Assembly (NCBI GenBank): GCA_019454225.1
Contig: CP075370.1
Span: 3,095,649 to 3,159,648, forward strand
DNA: 64,000 nt
Direction of reading: 5' to 3'
From: Paracoccaceae bacterium
GTDB taxonomy: Bacteria > Pseudomonadota > Alphaproteobacteria > Rhodobacterales > Rhodobacteraceae
Part shown: one piece after another, positions 8,624 to 17,532 of the stretch
How positions within the stretch are numbered: the stretch's first letter is position 1
Layout of the letters: every line of letters starts with the position of its first letter
Translations under genes and position numbers: made by a program
The notes under the pieces: generated by a model
Databases searched by the model: none
Told to the model about the DNA's origin: nothing
Seen by the model: only the letters and a program-made list of their open reading frames with translations

Positions 8624-11049
8624 GCCTTCAGCCTTTCGTTGGCCGGGTCCCATTGCGCGCCGAACCCCGCGACCTCCGCGGGAATGCGCGCGCCGAACAC
8701 CTCCACCTCCAGCCGCTGCCCCTGCGCCGCAAGGTCCGCCCGCAGCATGCCCAGCGCCACGACATGCCCGACCCGGTGGCCCATCGCGGCCGATGTCACC
8801 TCGCCCACGATACGGTCGCCATGCCAGAGGTTCGCCATGTAGGGCGGATCGCAGGGACAGTCCGCCACCTTCAGCGCCACGAACCGCTTGGCAAGCCCGC
8901 GCTGCTTCTCGGCCAGAAGCGCCGCCTTTCCGGGGAAATCCTTGCCCCAGTCGACGAACCGCTCCAGCCCGCCCTCCAGCAGCGAATAGTCCGTGGAAAG
9001 GTCGCCCTTCCACGCCCGGTATCCCTTTTCGATGCGCAGGCTGTTCAGCGCCCGCATCCCGAAGGGGATGGCCCCGCCGTGCAGCAAGGCGTCGTAGATC
9101 TCGGGCGCGTCGGCCCGGTCGCAGTGGATTTCCCAGCCCAGCTCGCCCGCAAACGACACCCGCAGCAGCGCGACATCCTTCCCCGCCACCCTCGCGGCAT
9201 ATTGCACCGACAGCCAGGGCAGCGTCAGGTCGGCGTCCGAGATCGGCGCAAGCAGCGCGCGCGCCTTCGGTCCGGTGACGATGAAACAGTGGATGCGATC
9301 GGTCCAGTCCTCCAGCGTGACGCCCTCGGGCAGGCCCCTGCGCAGGATGTCGGCATCGTGGGATTGCGCCACCGCGGCCGTGATGACGCCCACATCCTCG
9401 TCGCTGAAGGGAAGGCAGGTCATCTCGGTAACGATGCGGCCGCGGTCATCGGCGAAATACAAAAGCCCGGTCCGCCCGGGTTGCGGCAGCCTCGACGCGG
9501 TCAGCGACGCCAGATGCGCCCGCGCGCCCGGGCCTGCCAGCCGCAGCCGGGTGAAGCCCGGCAGGTCCAGCACCCCCACGCCATCGCGCACCGCCGCGCA
9601 TTCGGCGGCGATCCGTGCCTCCCACGGGCCCGCGCGGCCCCAGGTCTGCGTCGCCTGCCAGGACGTGTCGTCGCCGGGCTTCGCGAACCATTCCGCCCGT
9701 TCCCAGCCGTTGTAAGGCGCCATCTGGCCGCCAAGTGCCGTCAGGCGCGCATGCACCGGCGACAGCCGCCGGTCGGGCGCGGCGGGCCAGCGGGCCATCG
9801 GGAAATGCATGGCGTATTCGTGGCCATAGACCTCCTTGCCCTTGGCCACGAGGTAGTCGTCATCCTCCCAGCCGGTGAACCGGCGCGGGTCGCAGGACCA
9901 CATGTCCCATTCGGTGCCGCCCTCGGTCACCCATTCCGCCAGCACCTTGCCCGCCCCGCCCGCCTGGCAGATGCCGAAGGTGAACACGCAGGCCTCGAAG
10001 GCATTCGGCACGCCGGGCATCGGACCGATCAGCGGATTGCCGTCGGGGGTATAGGGGATCGGCCCGTTGATCACCTTCTGAAGGTTCGCGTTGGCCAGCA
10101 GCGGCACCCGCCGCGCCGCATCCTCGATCCACCATTCCAGCCGGTCCAGATCGTCGGGGAACAACTGGAACGCGAAATCTTCGGGCATCGGGTCATCGGG
10201 CGTGGCCCAGTGCGCGCGACAGGGGTCCTCGTAGGGCCCCAGGTTGAACCCCATCTTCTCCTGCCGCAGATAGTAGCTCGAATCGACGTCGCGCAGCAGC
10301 GGCAGCTTGTGCCCCGCTTGCTTCGACCACTGCTCCAGTTCCGGGATCGTGTCGAACAGCAGATACTGGTGACTCATCACCATCATCGGCACGCGGCGGC
10401 CGAACATCGCGCCGACCTCGGCGGCCCGGTATCCGGCGGCGTTCACCACCACCTCGGCCCGGCATTCGCCCTTGGGCGTGGCCAGGACCCAAAGCCCGGC
10501 CTCGCGCCGCACCGCGGTGACCGGACAGAACCGCTCGACCCGCGCACCCATGGCCCGCGCCCCCCGGGCCAGCGCCTGCGTCAGCTGCGCAGGATCAATG
10601 TCGCCGTCATGGGGATCGTAGAGCGCCCCGGTCAGGTCGTGCGTCTCGACAAAGGGGTATTTCTGCCCGATTTCCGACGGGTCCAGCAGTTCCAGGTCCA
10701 TCCCCTGATACCGGCCCATGCCCACCACGCGGGCAAATTCCATCCGCCGCTCGCGCGAATGGCCCAGCCGCACCGACCCGGTGACATGGTAGTTCATCGG
10801 ATAGTCGACCTCGGCCCCCAGCCGCCGGTACAGCCCCGCCGAGTAGCGCTGCATGTTCATGATCGACCAGGACGCGCTGAAGGTGGGCACGTTCCCGGCG
10901 GCGTGCCAGGTCGACCCGCTGGTCAGTTCGTTCGCCTCCAGCAGCACGGCATCCTGCCACCCCGCCTTCGCCAGATGGTAAAGGCACGAAGCGCCCACCG
11001 CGCCCCCGCCGATCACCGCCACCCGCACATGCATGGGCCAGTCCGCCAT
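8620..11049 (-). CDS. FAD-dependent oxidoreductase/GcvT fusion, copy 2 (first gene of the operon)
   Basis: An 809-residue FAD-DAO plus GcvT fusion of the dimethylglycine/sarcosine dehydrogenase type. IGGGAVGAS (about residues 13-21) is the FAD motif and LTSGSTWHAAG follows. The C-terminal half (from about 430) is the folate-binding GcvT-like module. The start was set at the ATG at 11049 (MADWPMH), just before the flavin motif; a GTG/ATG further upstream would add a basic tail and invade the regulatory palindrome spacing. It is the promoter-proximal gene, divergent from the LysR gene, and overlaps the MDR gene by 4 bp. Having two paralogous fusions suggests two successive N-demethylations. Confidence 0.9.
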   Translation of the reverse strand: MADWPMHVRVAVIGGGAVGASCLYHLAKAGWQDAVLLEANELTSGSTWHAAGNVPTFSASWSIMNMQRYSAGLYRRLGAEVDYPMNYHVTGSVRLGHSRERRMEFARVVGMGRYQGMDLELLDPSEIGQKYPFVETHDLTGALYDPHDGDIDPAQLTQALARGARAMGARVERFCPVTAVRREAGLWVLATPKGECRAEVVVNAAGYRAAEVGAMFGRRVPMMVMSHQYLLFDTIPELEQWSKQAGHKLPLLRDVDSSYYLRQEKMGFNLGPYEDPCRAHWATPDDPMPEDFAFQLFPDDLDRLEWWIEDAARRVPLLANANLQKVINGPIPYTPDGNPLIGPMPGVPNAFEACVFTFGICQAGGAGKVLAEWVTEGGTEWDMWSCDPRRFTGWEDDDYLVAKGKEVYGHEYAMHFPMARWPAAPDRRLSPVHARLTALGGQMAPYNGWERAEWFAKPGDDTSWQATQTWGRAGPWEARIAAECAAVRDGVGVLDLPGFTRLRLAGPGARAHLASLTASRLPQPGRTGLLYFADDRGRIVTEMTCLPFSDEDVGVITAAVAQSHDADILRRGLPEGVTLEDWTDRIHCFIVTGPKARALLAPISDADLTLPWLSVQYAARVAGKDVALLRVSFAGELGWEIHCDRADAPEIYDALLHGGAIPFGMRALNSLRIEKGYRAWKGDLSTDYSLLEGGLERFVDWGKDFPGKAALLAEKQRGLAKRFVALKVADCPCDPPYMANLWHGDRIVGEVTSAAMGHRVGHVVALGMLRADLAAQGQRLEVEVFGARIPAEVAGFGAQWDPANERLKA

Positions 11050-11123
11050 TGCCGCCCCCCGTTTCGCCGGCGCCATCATCTGCCTGCCGCGCGATGCTTT
11101 CAATTCGCCGCTGTCACCCTTAT

Positions 11124-11142
11124 TGATCGAAATCGACGATCA
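11124..11142. promoter_or_regulatory. Candidate LysR-type operator (perfect T-N11-A palindrome)
   Basis: The sequence TGATCG-AAATCGA-CGATCA is a perfect 6-bp inverted repeat with a 7-bp spacer and contains the T-N11-A core of LysR-type regulator boxes. It lies in the 160-bp gap between the divergent LysR gene (start 11210) and the catabolic operon (start 11049), 75 bp from the operon start codon, where such boxes normally sit. Binding by the adjacent regulator is inferred. Confidence 0.65.
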
Positions 11143-11209
11143 CGGCCCGCCCGGTTCCACCCGTTCCCGGGACACCCCGCGCCGGCCCCACCCGACAGCG
11201 CGGCCCCAG

Positions 11210-12061
11210 ATGCACCCCGACCAGATCGCGACCTTCCTCGACCTCGCCGAGACGGCCAGTTTCCACCGCAGCGCCGAACGGCTTGGCCTCACGCAATCGA
11301 CCGTCTCGGCCCGCATCGCGGCGCTCGAGGCCGCGCTTGGCACGCGGCTGTTCTCGCGGTCGCGCGCGGGGGCGCAACTGACGACCGAGGGGCTGAAGTT
11401 CGCGCCCCATGCCCGCGCGCTGCGCCACGCCTGGGCCGAGGCGCAGCGGTCCGTCACACCCACCGGCGAATCGGCGCTGAACCTGCGCATCGGCATCCAG
11501 TCGGACCTGGCGGCGCATGGGCTGGGCGACTGGGCGCAGGGGTTCCGCCGCGCCCTGCCCGATGTCGCGCTCTACATCGAACCCGACTATTCGGCGCAGA
11601 TGTGCCGCGACATCTCCGAGGGGCGGCTCGACTTCGCCGTCCTCTACACGCCCCACCCCGCGCCCGACCTGCATTTCACCACGCTGGGCGAGGCGCGCTA
11701 CATCCTGGTCTCGACGGTTCCGGCGCGGCTGGCCGACCTCGCGCCCGCGCGGCTGATCCGCGCCAACTATGCCCCGGCCTTCGCTGCCGCACAGGCCGCC
11801 GCGATCCCCGCGATGGCCGAGGCGGCGGTGGCCTCGGGGCAGTCGGCGGCGGTGGCCTCGCTGCTGCTGGCCATGGGCGGCGCGGCCTATGTGCTCGAGG
11901 ATACCGCCCGCGCCATGGGGGCCGCCGTCAGCCCCGTGGCCGATGCCCCGGCGATCGGCCAGCCGGTGCAGGCGGCAACCCACCTGCGCCACCGCACCTC
12001 GCCCATGCACCGCACGCTGCTGCGCATCATGCGCCAGCACTTCGCCCGGCCGCGCGGCTGA
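11210..12061 (+). CDS. LysR-family transcriptional regulator
   Basis: A 283-residue regulator. The first 60 residues form the winged helix-turn-helix (FLDLAETASFHRSAERLGLTQ segment), followed by a linker helix and a substrate-binding domain from about residue 85. The start is the ATG at 11210 (MHPDQIATF), where the family N-terminus begins; the frame is open upstream to 11033 but this would cross the operator and the neighbouring start. Divergent placement next to the catabolic operon and the palindrome at 11124 indicate that it controls that operon, probably activating it with a pathway compound and repressing itself (inference from LysR family behaviour). Confidence 0.93.
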   Translation: MHPDQIATFLDLAETASFHRSAERLGLTQSTVSARIAALEAALGTRLFSRSRAGAQLTTEGLKFAPHARALRHAWAEAQRSVTPTGESALNLRIGIQSDLAAHGLGDWAQGFRRALPDVALYIEPDYSAQMCRDISEGRLDFAVLYTPHPAPDLHFTTLGEARYILVSTVPARLADLAPARLIRANYAPAFAAAQAAAIPAMAEAAVASGQSAAVASLLLAMGGAAYVLEDTARAMGAAVSPVADAPAIGQPVQAATHLRHRTSPMHRTLLRIMRQHFARPRG

Positions 12062-12075
12062 CCCGCGCCGCGCCG

Positions 12076-13113
12076 TCAGGCGGCGAAATCCGAGATCACC
12101 GCCACCCCCGGCGGGGTCGGTCCGTCGAAGGCCCGCAGTTCCGCCGAGGCATCCGACAGCGCCACCTCGCGCGCGACGATCGGCGTCACGTCCACCGCGC
12201 CCCGCTCGATCAGGTCCAGAAGCGACGGATAGCGCCAGGCCGGCATCCCGCGCGTGCCGAACAGCGCCAGGTTCTTCATGTAGATGGCGTTCATGTTGAT
12301 TTCCATCCGTGCCGTGTGGCCCACCGGCATACCCACCTGCACATGCCGCCCCAGCGGCCGCAGGCATTCGATGGACCCGTTCGTCGTGGCCGCGATGCCG
12401 AGCGCCTCGACCGAGACATGCGCCCCGCCGCCCGTGATCTCGACGATCCGCGCCGCCACGTCGCCCTCGCGCGCGTCGATGGCGGCCTCGGCCCCCAGGC
12501 GGCGCGCATGGTCAAGCTTTTCGGGCACCACATCCACCACCACGACCCGCGCCCCCAGGGCCCGCCCGAGGATCAGGCACGACAGCCCGATACCCCCCGT
12601 CCCATGCACCGCAAGCCATTCGCCCGCCCGCAAGCCGGGCCGCCCGGTCAGCGCGTGCCAGGCCGTCGTCACCCGGCAGCCCAGCCCCGCCGCGACCACC
12701 GGCGACAGGCTGTCGGGCAGACGGGCCAGGTTGTGCGCGAAGGGAACATGGACGTACTCGGCAAAGGCGCCCGGTTCCACGAACCCCGGCAGGCGCTGCG
12801 ACCGGCAGGTGTGGCCCTCGCCCGACTGGCAGTCGGGGCAGATTCCGCAGGCCAGGATGAAGGGCGCGACCACCCGGTCACCCGGGCGCCACTTCGCCAG
12901 CGGCCCGGCCTCGACCACCTCGCCACAATATTCATGCCCGCCGATCTGGCCCGGCTTCACCCGCGGATGTTCCCCCGACCAGCCGTGCCAGTCCGACCGG
13001 CAGATGCCGCAGGCCAGCACCCGCAGCACCACGCCATCGGCCTCGCAGCCGGGTTCCGGCACATCCTCGATCGACAGGTCGGCCCGATAGGCCCTCAGCA
13101 CGGCAGCACGCAT
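12076..13113 (-). CDS. Zinc-dependent alcohol dehydrogenase (MDR family)
   Basis: A 345-residue zinc alcohol dehydrogenase. Catalytic zinc ligands are in CGICRSDWHG and GGHEYCGE; the structural zinc lobe is CGICPDCQSGEGHTC with four cysteines; the coenzyme motif is HGTGGIGLSC. The start is the ATG at 13113 (MRAAVLRAY), preceded by an AAGGGGGAAG ribosome site; upstream in-frame codons overlap the purS end region. It converges with the LysR gene, 14 bp apart, and follows purS at a 70-bp distance on the same strand. Its role may belong to the neighbouring catabolic pathway, but it is outside that operon. Substrate unknown. Confidence 0.92.
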   Translation of the reverse strand: MRAAVLRAYRADLSIEDVPEPGCEADGVVLRVLACGICRSDWHGWSGEHPRVKPGQIGGHEYCGEVVEAGPLAKWRPGDRVVAPFILACGICPDCQSGEGHTCRSQRLPGFVEPGAFAEYVHVPFAHNLARLPDSLSPVVAAGLGCRVTTAWHALTGRPGLRAGEWLAVHGTGGIGLSCLILGRALGARVVVVDVVPEKLDHARRLGAEAAIDAREGDVAARIVEITGGGAHVSVEALGIAATTNGSIECLRPLGRHVQVGMPVGHTARMEINMNAIYMKNLALFGTRGMPAWRYPSLLDLIERGAVDVTPIVAREVALSDASAELRAFDGPTPPGVAVISDFAA

Positions 13114-13183
13114 CGCTCTTCCCCCTTCAGGTCGCGCAATGGGGCGCGAAACCCCGGGCGGGGTCAAGCCATGCGCGGCCCGG

Positions 13184-13426
13184 TCAGGCGATCTCGACCG
13201 CGAACTTCTCGATCACGGTGTTCGCCAGCAGCCGCTCGCACATCGCGCGCACCTCCGCCTCGGCGGCGGCGCGGTCGGTGGCGGCCAGGTCCAGCTCGAT
13301 CACCTTGCCCTGCCGCACCGCCTGCACGCCGGAAAACCCCAGCGTGCCAAGGGCGTGGCGCACCGCCTCGCCCTGCGGGTCCAGCACCCCGTCCTTCAGC
13401 ATCACATGCACGCGCGCCTTGAGCAT
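13184..13426 (-). CDS. purS: Phosphoribosylformylglycinamidine synthase subunit PurS
   Basis: An 80-residue protein matching PurS, the small subunit that bridges PurL and PurQ in the three-subunit FGAM synthase of purine synthesis. The opening KARVHVMLKDGVLDPQGEAV and the GKVIELDL strand are typical, as is the length. It lies 10 bp downstream of purC with an AGAGGTC site before its ATG. In many relatives purQ follows; here the next gene is an alcohol dehydrogenase, so purQ and purL must be elsewhere. Confidence 0.95.
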   Translation of the reverse strand: MLKARVHVMLKDGVLDPQGEAVRHALGTLGFSGVQAVRQGKVIELDLAATDRAAAEAEVRAMCERLLANTVIEKFAVEIA

Positions 13427-13436
13427 CGGGACCTCT

Positions 13437-14204
13437 TCAGTTGATCAGCGTGGGCTTCGTGGTGTGCGTGACGTTCGAGGGCAGAACGCCCAGCCGCCGC
13501 GCCAGTTCGGTATAGATGTCGCCAGCCGCACCCAGCGGGCGCACCGCGCCTTCGGGCAGCAACTGGCCGTCGGGGCCGCGCAGGTCCCAAAGGCGGCAGC
13601 TGTCGGGCGAAATCTCGTCGGCCACGATCAGCCGCATGAAATCGCCTTCCCAGATGCGCCCCACCTCGATGCGGAAATCCGCAAGCCGGATTCCCACGCC
13701 CATCATCACCCCCGACATGAAGTCGTTCACCCGCAGCGCCAGCGCCACGATGTCGTCAAGGTCCTGCTGGTTGGCCCAGCCGAAGGCCACGATATGCTCT
13801 TCCGCGACAAGCGGCGAATTCAGCTTCTCGTCCTTGTAGTAGTATTCGACGATCGGGCGCGGCAGCGACGTGCCCTCGGGAATGCCCAGGCGGCTCGACA
13901 GGTCGCCAGCCGCGAAGTTGCGCACAACGACCTCCAGCGGGATGATCTCGACCATCCGGACGAGCTGCTCGCGCATGTTCAGCCGCCGGATGAAATGCGT
14001 CGGCACCCCGATGCCGTTCAGCCCCGACATGAAGAACTCGCTCAGGCGGTTGTTCAGCACCCCCTTGCCCTCGACGGCGGCGCGCATCGGCGTGGCCGGG
14101 CTGCCCGAAGCCTCGTCCTTAAAATACTGGATCAGCGTTCCGGGCTCGGGTCCTTCGTAGAGGATCTTTGCCTGGCCCTCGTAAATCTTCTTGCGGCGTG
14201 CCAT
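13437..14204 (-). CDS. purC: Phosphoribosylaminoimidazole-succinocarboxamide synthase (SAICAR synthetase)
   Basis: A 255-residue SAICAR synthetase, which ligates aspartate to CAIR with ATP in purine synthesis. [18 protein letters not shown] at the N-terminus is the conserved ATP-site opening, followed by [12 protein letters not shown] and the [11 protein letters not shown] block. The start is the ATG at 14204 with GGTGGAG upstream; the longer frame lacks similarity. It is first of a purC-purS pair. The family call is certain. Confidence 0.97.
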   Translation of the reverse strand: MARRKKIYEGQAKILYEGPEPGTLIQYFKDEASGSPATPMRAAVEGKGVLNNRLSEFFMSGLNGIGVPTHFIRRLNMREQLVRMVEIIPLEVVVRNFAAGDLSSRLGIPEGTSLPRPIVEYYYKDEKLNSPLVAEEHIVAFGWANQQDLDDIVALALRVNDFMSGVMMGVGIRLADFRIEVGRIWEGDFMRLIVADEISPDSCRLWDLRGPDGQLLPEGAVRPLGAAGDIYTELARRLGVLPSNVTHTTKPTLIN

Positions 14205-14286
14205 GGGGTCTCCACCCGGGGGCCTGCGGGCGCCCGGTGAGCCGCCATATAAGCCAAGGCCGGGGACGCCGCAAGAACGGCGGGGA

Positions 14287-14751
14287 TCAGCCGACGGGCC
14301 GGTCAAGGATGCGCAGGATCTCGATCATCGTGGCGAACCGGTCCACCGGCACGCCCAGCCGGTGCGACAGCGCGCCCAGCCGGTCCATCGCCCCGGCCGA
14401 GGCCGAACCGGCCAGAACCGCCCGCACCGCAAGGCACAGCGCCGTCTCCGCGCGCTCGGGCGACAACAGGCCCTGCACGTCCGCGATCACCGCGCCGGGG
14501 CCGCGCCCGGCCAGCGCGCGCAGCACCCAGCCCGCAAGCTGCCGCAGGTCGGCGGCATCGAGCCCGGCAAAGGCAGGGCTGTCGGCGCAGATCACCAGCG
14601 CGCGGCCGGCGCCGCCCGCCCGCGCCTCACCGTCGGGCGCCACCGCGATCATCACCACCGACAGCATGGCGCGCGCAACCTCGGCCCGGTCGCGGCCCAT
14701 CAGGGGCATCGCCGCCGTCGCACCTTCCCGCTGGACCGCTGCATGTCCCAT
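14287..14751 (-). CDS. Hypothetical protein, possibly TerB-like helical
   Basis: An open frame of about 155 residues from the ATG at 14751 (or a shorter one from 14709; both have only a distant GGAAGG-type site). The protein is Ala/Leu-rich and predicted helical. A segment [12 protein letters not shown] followed by acid-flanked helices, and a second similar half, recall the two-repeat TerB fold, but the similarity is weak. It lies upstream of purC on the same strand, 82 bp away, and is divergent from the ATPase zeta gene. No function can be assigned. The frame is open to 14907, but that region is Arg/Pro-rich and probably not translated. Confidence 0.55.
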   Translation of the reverse strand: MGHAAVQREGATAAMPLMGRDRAEVARAMLSVVMIAVAPDGEARAGGAGRALVICADSPAFAGLDAADLRQLAGWVLRALAGRGPGAVIADVQGLLSPERAETALCLAVRAVLAGSASAGAMDRLGALSHRLGVPVDRFATMIEILRILDRPVG

Positions 14752-14930
14752 GGTCGCCGCGTCACCTTCCGTCGCAAGAGCCCCGCTGCCCAGCCTGTCG
14801 GCAGATCGCGGCGGCATTGTGGCCGACATGCGGCATGGCGCGCGCGGCGGGCATTTCCGGGGCTGCGCACTTGCGAGGTTCCGGACACGGGGGCATATAG
14901 CGGCCACACCCGAGCAACAGGGAGACGCGC

Positions 14931-15245
14931 ATGACCACCTTCGACGACCGCGAAAAGGCGTTCGAGACCAAGTTCGCCCATGATGCCGAGATGCAGTTCA
15001 AGGCCGAGGCGCGGCGCAACAAGCTCCTGGGTCTCTGGGCCGCCGGCCTGATGGGCCTTTCGGGCGACGAGGCCGACGCCTATGCCAAGACCGTGGTGCT
15101 GGCCGATTTCGAGGAAGCGGGCTCCGAGGATGTCGTGCGCAAGGTGGCGGCCGATCTGGGCGCCCGCGCGACCCCCGACACGATCCGCGCCAAGCTGGCC
15201 GAGCTTGCGCCCGTCGCCAAGGCCCAGTTGATGTCCGAGGGCTGA
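14931..15245 (+). CDS. F1-ATPase inhibitory zeta subunit (DUF1476)
   Basis: A 104-residue protein starting MTTFDDREKAFETKFAHD, the hallmark of the alphaproteobacterial DUF1476 family. The Paracoccus denitrificans member is the zeta subunit, which binds F1-ATPase and blocks ATP hydrolysis through its N-terminal helix. The RNKLLGLWAAGLMG block and the length agree. GGAGACGCGC precedes the ATG. The gene stands alone between a hypothetical gene and the methyltransferase; such separation from the atp operon is normal. Strong marker for the taxonomic assignment. Confidence 0.95.
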   Translation: MTTFDDREKAFETKFAHDAEMQFKAEARRNKLLGLWAAGLMGLSGDEADAYAKTVVLADFEEAGSEDVVRKVAADLGARATPDTIRAKLAELAPVAKAQLMSEG

Positions 15246-15356
15246 CCGCCCCCGCCGCCGGTCCTGCGGCGGCGCTCATGACGACATGAACGCTTTGCAT
15301 TTGCGCCCCCCGTGCCGCCGTGACATGGGGGGCGGACGCTTTGACACAGGTGCCCG

Positions 15357-16367
15357 ATGACCGATCCGCTTTCCCGCCTTCTGGCCGACCGCGATGTGCT
15401 GCTGCTTGACGGAGCGACGGGAACCAACCTTTTCAACATGGGCCTTTCGGCCGGCGACCCCCCCGAGTTCTGGAACGTCGATCACCCCGACCGCATCACC
15501 GCGCTCTATCGCGGCGCGGTCGATGCCGGGTCGGACGTGTTCCTGACCAACAGCTTCGGCGGCAATGCCAGCCGCCTGAAGCTGCACGCCGCCGAAGGCC
15601 GGGTGCGCGAACTGAACCGCGTCGCCGCCGAACTGGGGCGCGAGGTGGCCGACCGTGCAGGCCGCCCGGTGATCGTCGCGGGGTCGGTCGGCCCGACCGG
15701 AGATATCTTCGAGCCGATGGGCACCCTGACCCATGCCGTCGCGGTCGAGATGTTCCACGAACAGGCGGAGGGGCTGAAAGAGGGCGGCGTCGACGTGCTC
15801 TGGGTCGAGACGATCTCGGCGCCCGAGGAATACCGGGCCGCCGCCGAGGCAGCGCGCCTGGCCGGGATGCCCTGGTGCGGCACGATGAGCTTTGACACGG
15901 CAGGCCGCACGATGATGGGCGTCACCTCGGCCGCCATGGCCGATCTGGTCGAAAAGCTGCCGAACCCGCCCATCGCCTATGGCGCGAACTGCGGTGTCGG
16001 CGCCTCGGACCTGCTGCGCACCGCGCTCGGCTTCGTGGCGCAGGGGTCCGAACGCCCGCTGATCGCCAAGGGCAACGCGGGGATTCCCAAGTATCACGAC
16101 GGCCACATCCACTATGACGGCACACCCGACCTGATGGCCGACTACGCGGTGCTGGCGCGCGACGCGGGCGTGCGGCTGATCGGCGGCTGCTGCGGCACCA
16201 CCCCCGACCACCTGCGCGCGATGAGGGCCGCGCTCGAAACCCGGCCGCGCGGCCCCCGCCCCTCGCTGGACGAGATCGCGGGGCGGCTTGGCGGCTTTTC
16301 CTCGGCCTCGGACGGCACCGGCGACGACACCGGGCCGAAGCGCGAACGGCGGGGTCGGCGGGGCTGA
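15357..16367 (+). CDS. bmt: Betaine-homocysteine-type S-methyltransferase
   Basis: A 336-residue member of the zinc-dependent homocysteine methyltransferase family. The start LLLDGATGTNLF and the zinc ligands Cys212 (ANCGVG) and Cys278/Cys279 (GGCCGTTP) are all present. Related Rhodobacterales proteins are annotated as betaine-homocysteine methyltransferases. The gene is upstream of the corrinoid protein and DUF1638 genes on the same strand, with a radical SAM gene inserted in the opposite direction. That context allows either betaine- or methylcorrinoid-linked methionine synthesis; homocysteine as acceptor is family knowledge, the methyl donor is not proven. The last 25 residues are a charged, Arg/Gly-rich tail of no known role. 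Confidence 0.88.
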   Translation: MTDPLSRLLADRDVLLLDGATGTNLFNMGLSAGDPPEFWNVDHPDRITALYRGAVDAGSDVFLTNSFGGNASRLKLHAAEGRVRELNRVAAELGREVADRAGRPVIVAGSVGPTGDIFEPMGTLTHAVAVEMFHEQAEGLKEGGVDVLWVETISAPEEYRAAAEAARLAGMPWCGTMSFDTAGRTMMGVTSAAMADLVEKLPNPPIAYGANCGVGASDLLRTALGFVAQGSERPLIAKGNAGIPKYHDGHIHYDGTPDLMADYAVLARDAGVRLIGGCCGTTPDHLRAMRAALETRPRGPRPSLDEIAGRLGGFSSASDGTGDDTGPKRERRGRRG

Positions 16368-16382
16368 CCCTGGCCCGGGCAA

Positions 16383-16405
16383 CCGCCACCATCACGCGGT
16401 GGCGG
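16383..16405. terminator. Hairpin between convergent genes
   Basis: A perfect 8-bp stem CCGCCACC/GGTGGCGG with a 7-nt loop lies between the convergent methyltransferase and radical SAM genes. No clear T-run follows in either direction, so it may work with Rho or simply stabilise 3' ends. Confidence 0.45.
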
Positions 16406-16434
16406 CTTCGTGGCCGCCGCGAAGCGCCAGACCT

Positions 16435-17520
16435 TCAGAACAGGCTCAGCTGGTCCCCCGGCCGTGGCGGTATCCGGAACAGGTCGGTCCGCATCGGCGG
16501 CATCCGGACCGCCAGCCCCAGGCGTTCCGTGGCCACGCGGAACCGCTGGCGCATCAGGTCGGCCCAGATACCCTGCCCCTTCATCCGCACCCCGAAATCG
16601 GGGTCATAGTCGCGCCCGCCGTGCAGTTCGCGCACCCGTCCCATGATCCGCGCGGCGCGGTCGGGAAACTCCGCCTCGATCCAGTCGCGGAACAACCCCG
16701 CCACCTCGCGCGGCAGCCGCAGCGGGATCGTCGAGGCCGCCACCGCCCCGGCCTCCGCCGCCGCCGCCAGGATCGGCTCAAGCTCGTGGTCGGTCAGCGC
16801 CGGGACCAGCGGCGACACCAGCACCCGCACCGGCACGCCCGCACCGGACAGACGGCGGATCATCGCCAGCCGCCGCGCGGGCGCGGGCGCGCGCGGCTCC
16901 ATCCGCCGGGCCAGCGCCGGATCGAGCGTGGTCAGGCTGACCCCCACCCGCGCCAGTCCCTGTGCCGCCATCGGCGCCAGGATGTCGATGTCGCGCTCGA
17001 CCAGCGACCCGCGCGTGGTCACGCCGACGGGGTGAAGGAAATCGCGGCACACCTCCAGCACCTCGCGCGTCACCCGCTCGCGCGCCTCGATCGGCTGATA
17101 GGGGTCGGTGTTCGACCCCAGCACCAGCACGGCGGGCGCATAGCCCCTTGCCGACAGCTCGCGCGCCAGCACCTGCCCGATGCCGGGCCGTGCGATCAGC
17201 CGCGTCTCGAAATCCAGCCCCGGAGACAGGTTCAGATAGGCGTGGGTCGGTCGGGCGTAGCAATAGACGCAGCCATGTTCGCAGCCGCGATAGGGATTGA
17301 CCGCCCGGTCAAAGCCCAGATCGGGCGAGCTGTTCCAGCTCAGCGCCGACCGGGCGCGCTCGTGCCGCACCTCGGTCCGCACCACGCGCGCCTCCTCCGG
17401 CAGGTCCCAGCCGTCATCGACAGCCTCGCGCGTGCTGCCCTCGAACCGGCCGGCGGCGTTCGACACGGCCCCCCGGCCGCGCAACTCCTGTCCCGGAAGA
17501 ATGCCCCTGCCCCGCTGCAT
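16435..17520 (-). CDS. Radical SAM protein, spore-photoproduct-lyase-like (PA0069 family)
   Basis: A protein of about 361 residues with the radical SAM cluster motif CEHGCVYC (Cys80, Cys84, Cys87), which binds a 4Fe-4S cluster and S-adenosylmethionine. The domain resembles spore photoproduct lyase and the bacterial PA0069 family, whose biochemical role is not established; DNA-lesion repair is suspected. The start is uncertain: ATG at 17520 (MQRGRGILP) or at 17538. The latter lies inside a LexA box (17533-17547), which favours 17520. Neither has a good ribosome site, so a very short or leaderless transcript is possible. The LexA box predicts SOS induction, supporting a repair role. Confidence 0.88.
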   Translation of the reverse strand: MQRGRGILPGQELRGRGAVSNAAGRFEGSTREAVDDGWDLPEEARVVRTEVRHERARSALSWNSSPDLGFDRAVNPYRGCEHGCVYCYARPTHAYLNLSPGLDFETRLIARPGIGQVLARELSARGYAPAVLVLGSNTDPYQPIEARERVTREVLEVCRDFLHPVGVTTRGSLVERDIDILAPMAAQGLARVGVSLTTLDPALARRMEPRAPAPARRLAMIRRLSGAGVPVRVLVSPLVPALTDHELEPILAAAAEAGAVAASTIPLRLPREVAGLFRDWIEAEFPDRAARIMGRVRELHGGRDYDPDFGVRMKGQGIWADLMRQRFRVATERLGLAVRMPPMRTDLFRIPPRPGDQLSLF

Positions 17521-17532
17521 CGTCGAATGATA

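Noticed and set aside
8653-13422. A 1589-codon plus-strand open frame
   Set aside because: It is an antisense shadow over well-identified genes, rich in Arg, His and Pro, with no domain.
15246-15356. SAM or SAH riboswitch before the methyltransferase
   Set aside because: Two GC-rich hairpins are present (15252-15272 and 15304-15334) but none of the conserved riboswitch core sequences was recognised.
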